Assembly (NCBI GenBank): GCA_024225875.1
Contig: JAAEMD010000131.1
Location: 1-7,903 of the forward strand
From: a bacterium
GTDB taxonomy: Bacteria; Margulisbacteria; Marinamargulisbacteria; JAAEMD01
DNA length: 7,903 nucleotides
Direction of reading: 5' to 3'
Of this stretch, positions 7,871 to 7,903 are shown in pieces (positions within the stretch are counted from its first letter, which is position 1; the number at the start of each line of letters is the position of its first letter). The translations under genes and the position numbers were made by a program. The notes beneath the pieces were generated by a model. The model ran no database searches, was not told the DNA's origin, and saw only the letters and a list, made by a program, of their open reading frames with translations.

Positions 7871-7903
7871 TCTCATATATGTTAATCTTATTAAGATATG
7901 AGA
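7871..7903. repeat. Inverted repeat at the right edge; possible terminator stem or operator
   Basis: TCTCATAT (7871-7878) and ATATGAGA (7896-7903) are perfect 8-bp inverted arms. Inside them TTAA (7882-7885) can pair with TTAA (7891-7894), giving 12 pairs with a small internal loop and a 5-base TCTTA loop. A second, nested palindrome ATCTTA-T-TAAGAT (7885-7897) uses some of the same bases. The repeat begins 33 bp after the SNF2 stop codon. It could be a terminator stem (a following T-run would be beyond the window), a bidirectional terminator, or an operator for the next gene. The stem is AT-rich and therefore weak. The remaining bases 7838-7870 hold nothing I recognise. Confidence 0.45.

Noticed and set aside
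7859..7874. TGGCAC followed by a TT five bases later, resembling a sigma-54 promoter
   Set aside because: The -24-like half matches, but the -12 half reads TTCTC instead of TTGC(A/T), so the essential GC is missing.

Overview
The window is an AT-rich bacterial chromosomal segment, roughly one-third G+C by eye. Five protein-coding genes, all on the + strand, fill nearly all of it. All three stop codons are used (TAG, TAA, TGA, TAA, TGA in gene order) and tryptophans are read from TGG, so the standard bacterial code fits. Start signals are unusual: of the four starts inside the window, only one has even a weak purine-rich Shine-Dalgarno-like site at good spacing, one is TTG and one is GTG. I cannot assign a phylum. 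The RsgA sequence and the O-antigen-ligase/TPR pairing suggest an anaerobic, low-GC lineage (Firmicutes-like or a candidate phylum), but that is a guess.

Layout. Positions 1-601 hold the 3' part of rsgA, a GTPase of 30S ribosome maturation, cut by the window edge. Positions 602-751 are a 150-bp gap with a small tandem repeat and a possible promoter. Positions 752-2698 encode a large polytopic O-antigen ligase/polymerase family membrane protein. It overlaps by 20 bp a membrane-anchored TPR protein (2679-3818). The TPR gene in turn overlaps hflX (3815-5098), the ribosome-splitting GTPase, at a TTGA junction. A SNF2-family ATPase (5129-7837) follows after a 30-bp gap. The last 66 bp are non-coding and end in an inverted repeat that reaches the window edge.

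How the genes fit together. The four genes from 752 to 7837 are overlapping or closely spaced and probably form one transcription unit; rsgA may belong to a separate upstream unit or be its leader. The ligase and the TPR protein probably work together in the cytoplasmic membrane on polymerising or transferring an envelope polysaccharide; in many bacteria the two modules form one polypeptide. RsgA and HflX both act on ribosomes (30S maturation, and rescue of stalled or stress-arrested ribosomes). The SNF2 protein is a DNA-dependent ATPase with the usual bacterial N-terminal extension. This is mostly housekeeping content. I see no mobile element, CRISPR array, RNA gene, defence island or clearly new system. 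The points most worth a second look are the split ligase/TPR pair, the weak start signals and the terminal inverted repeat.
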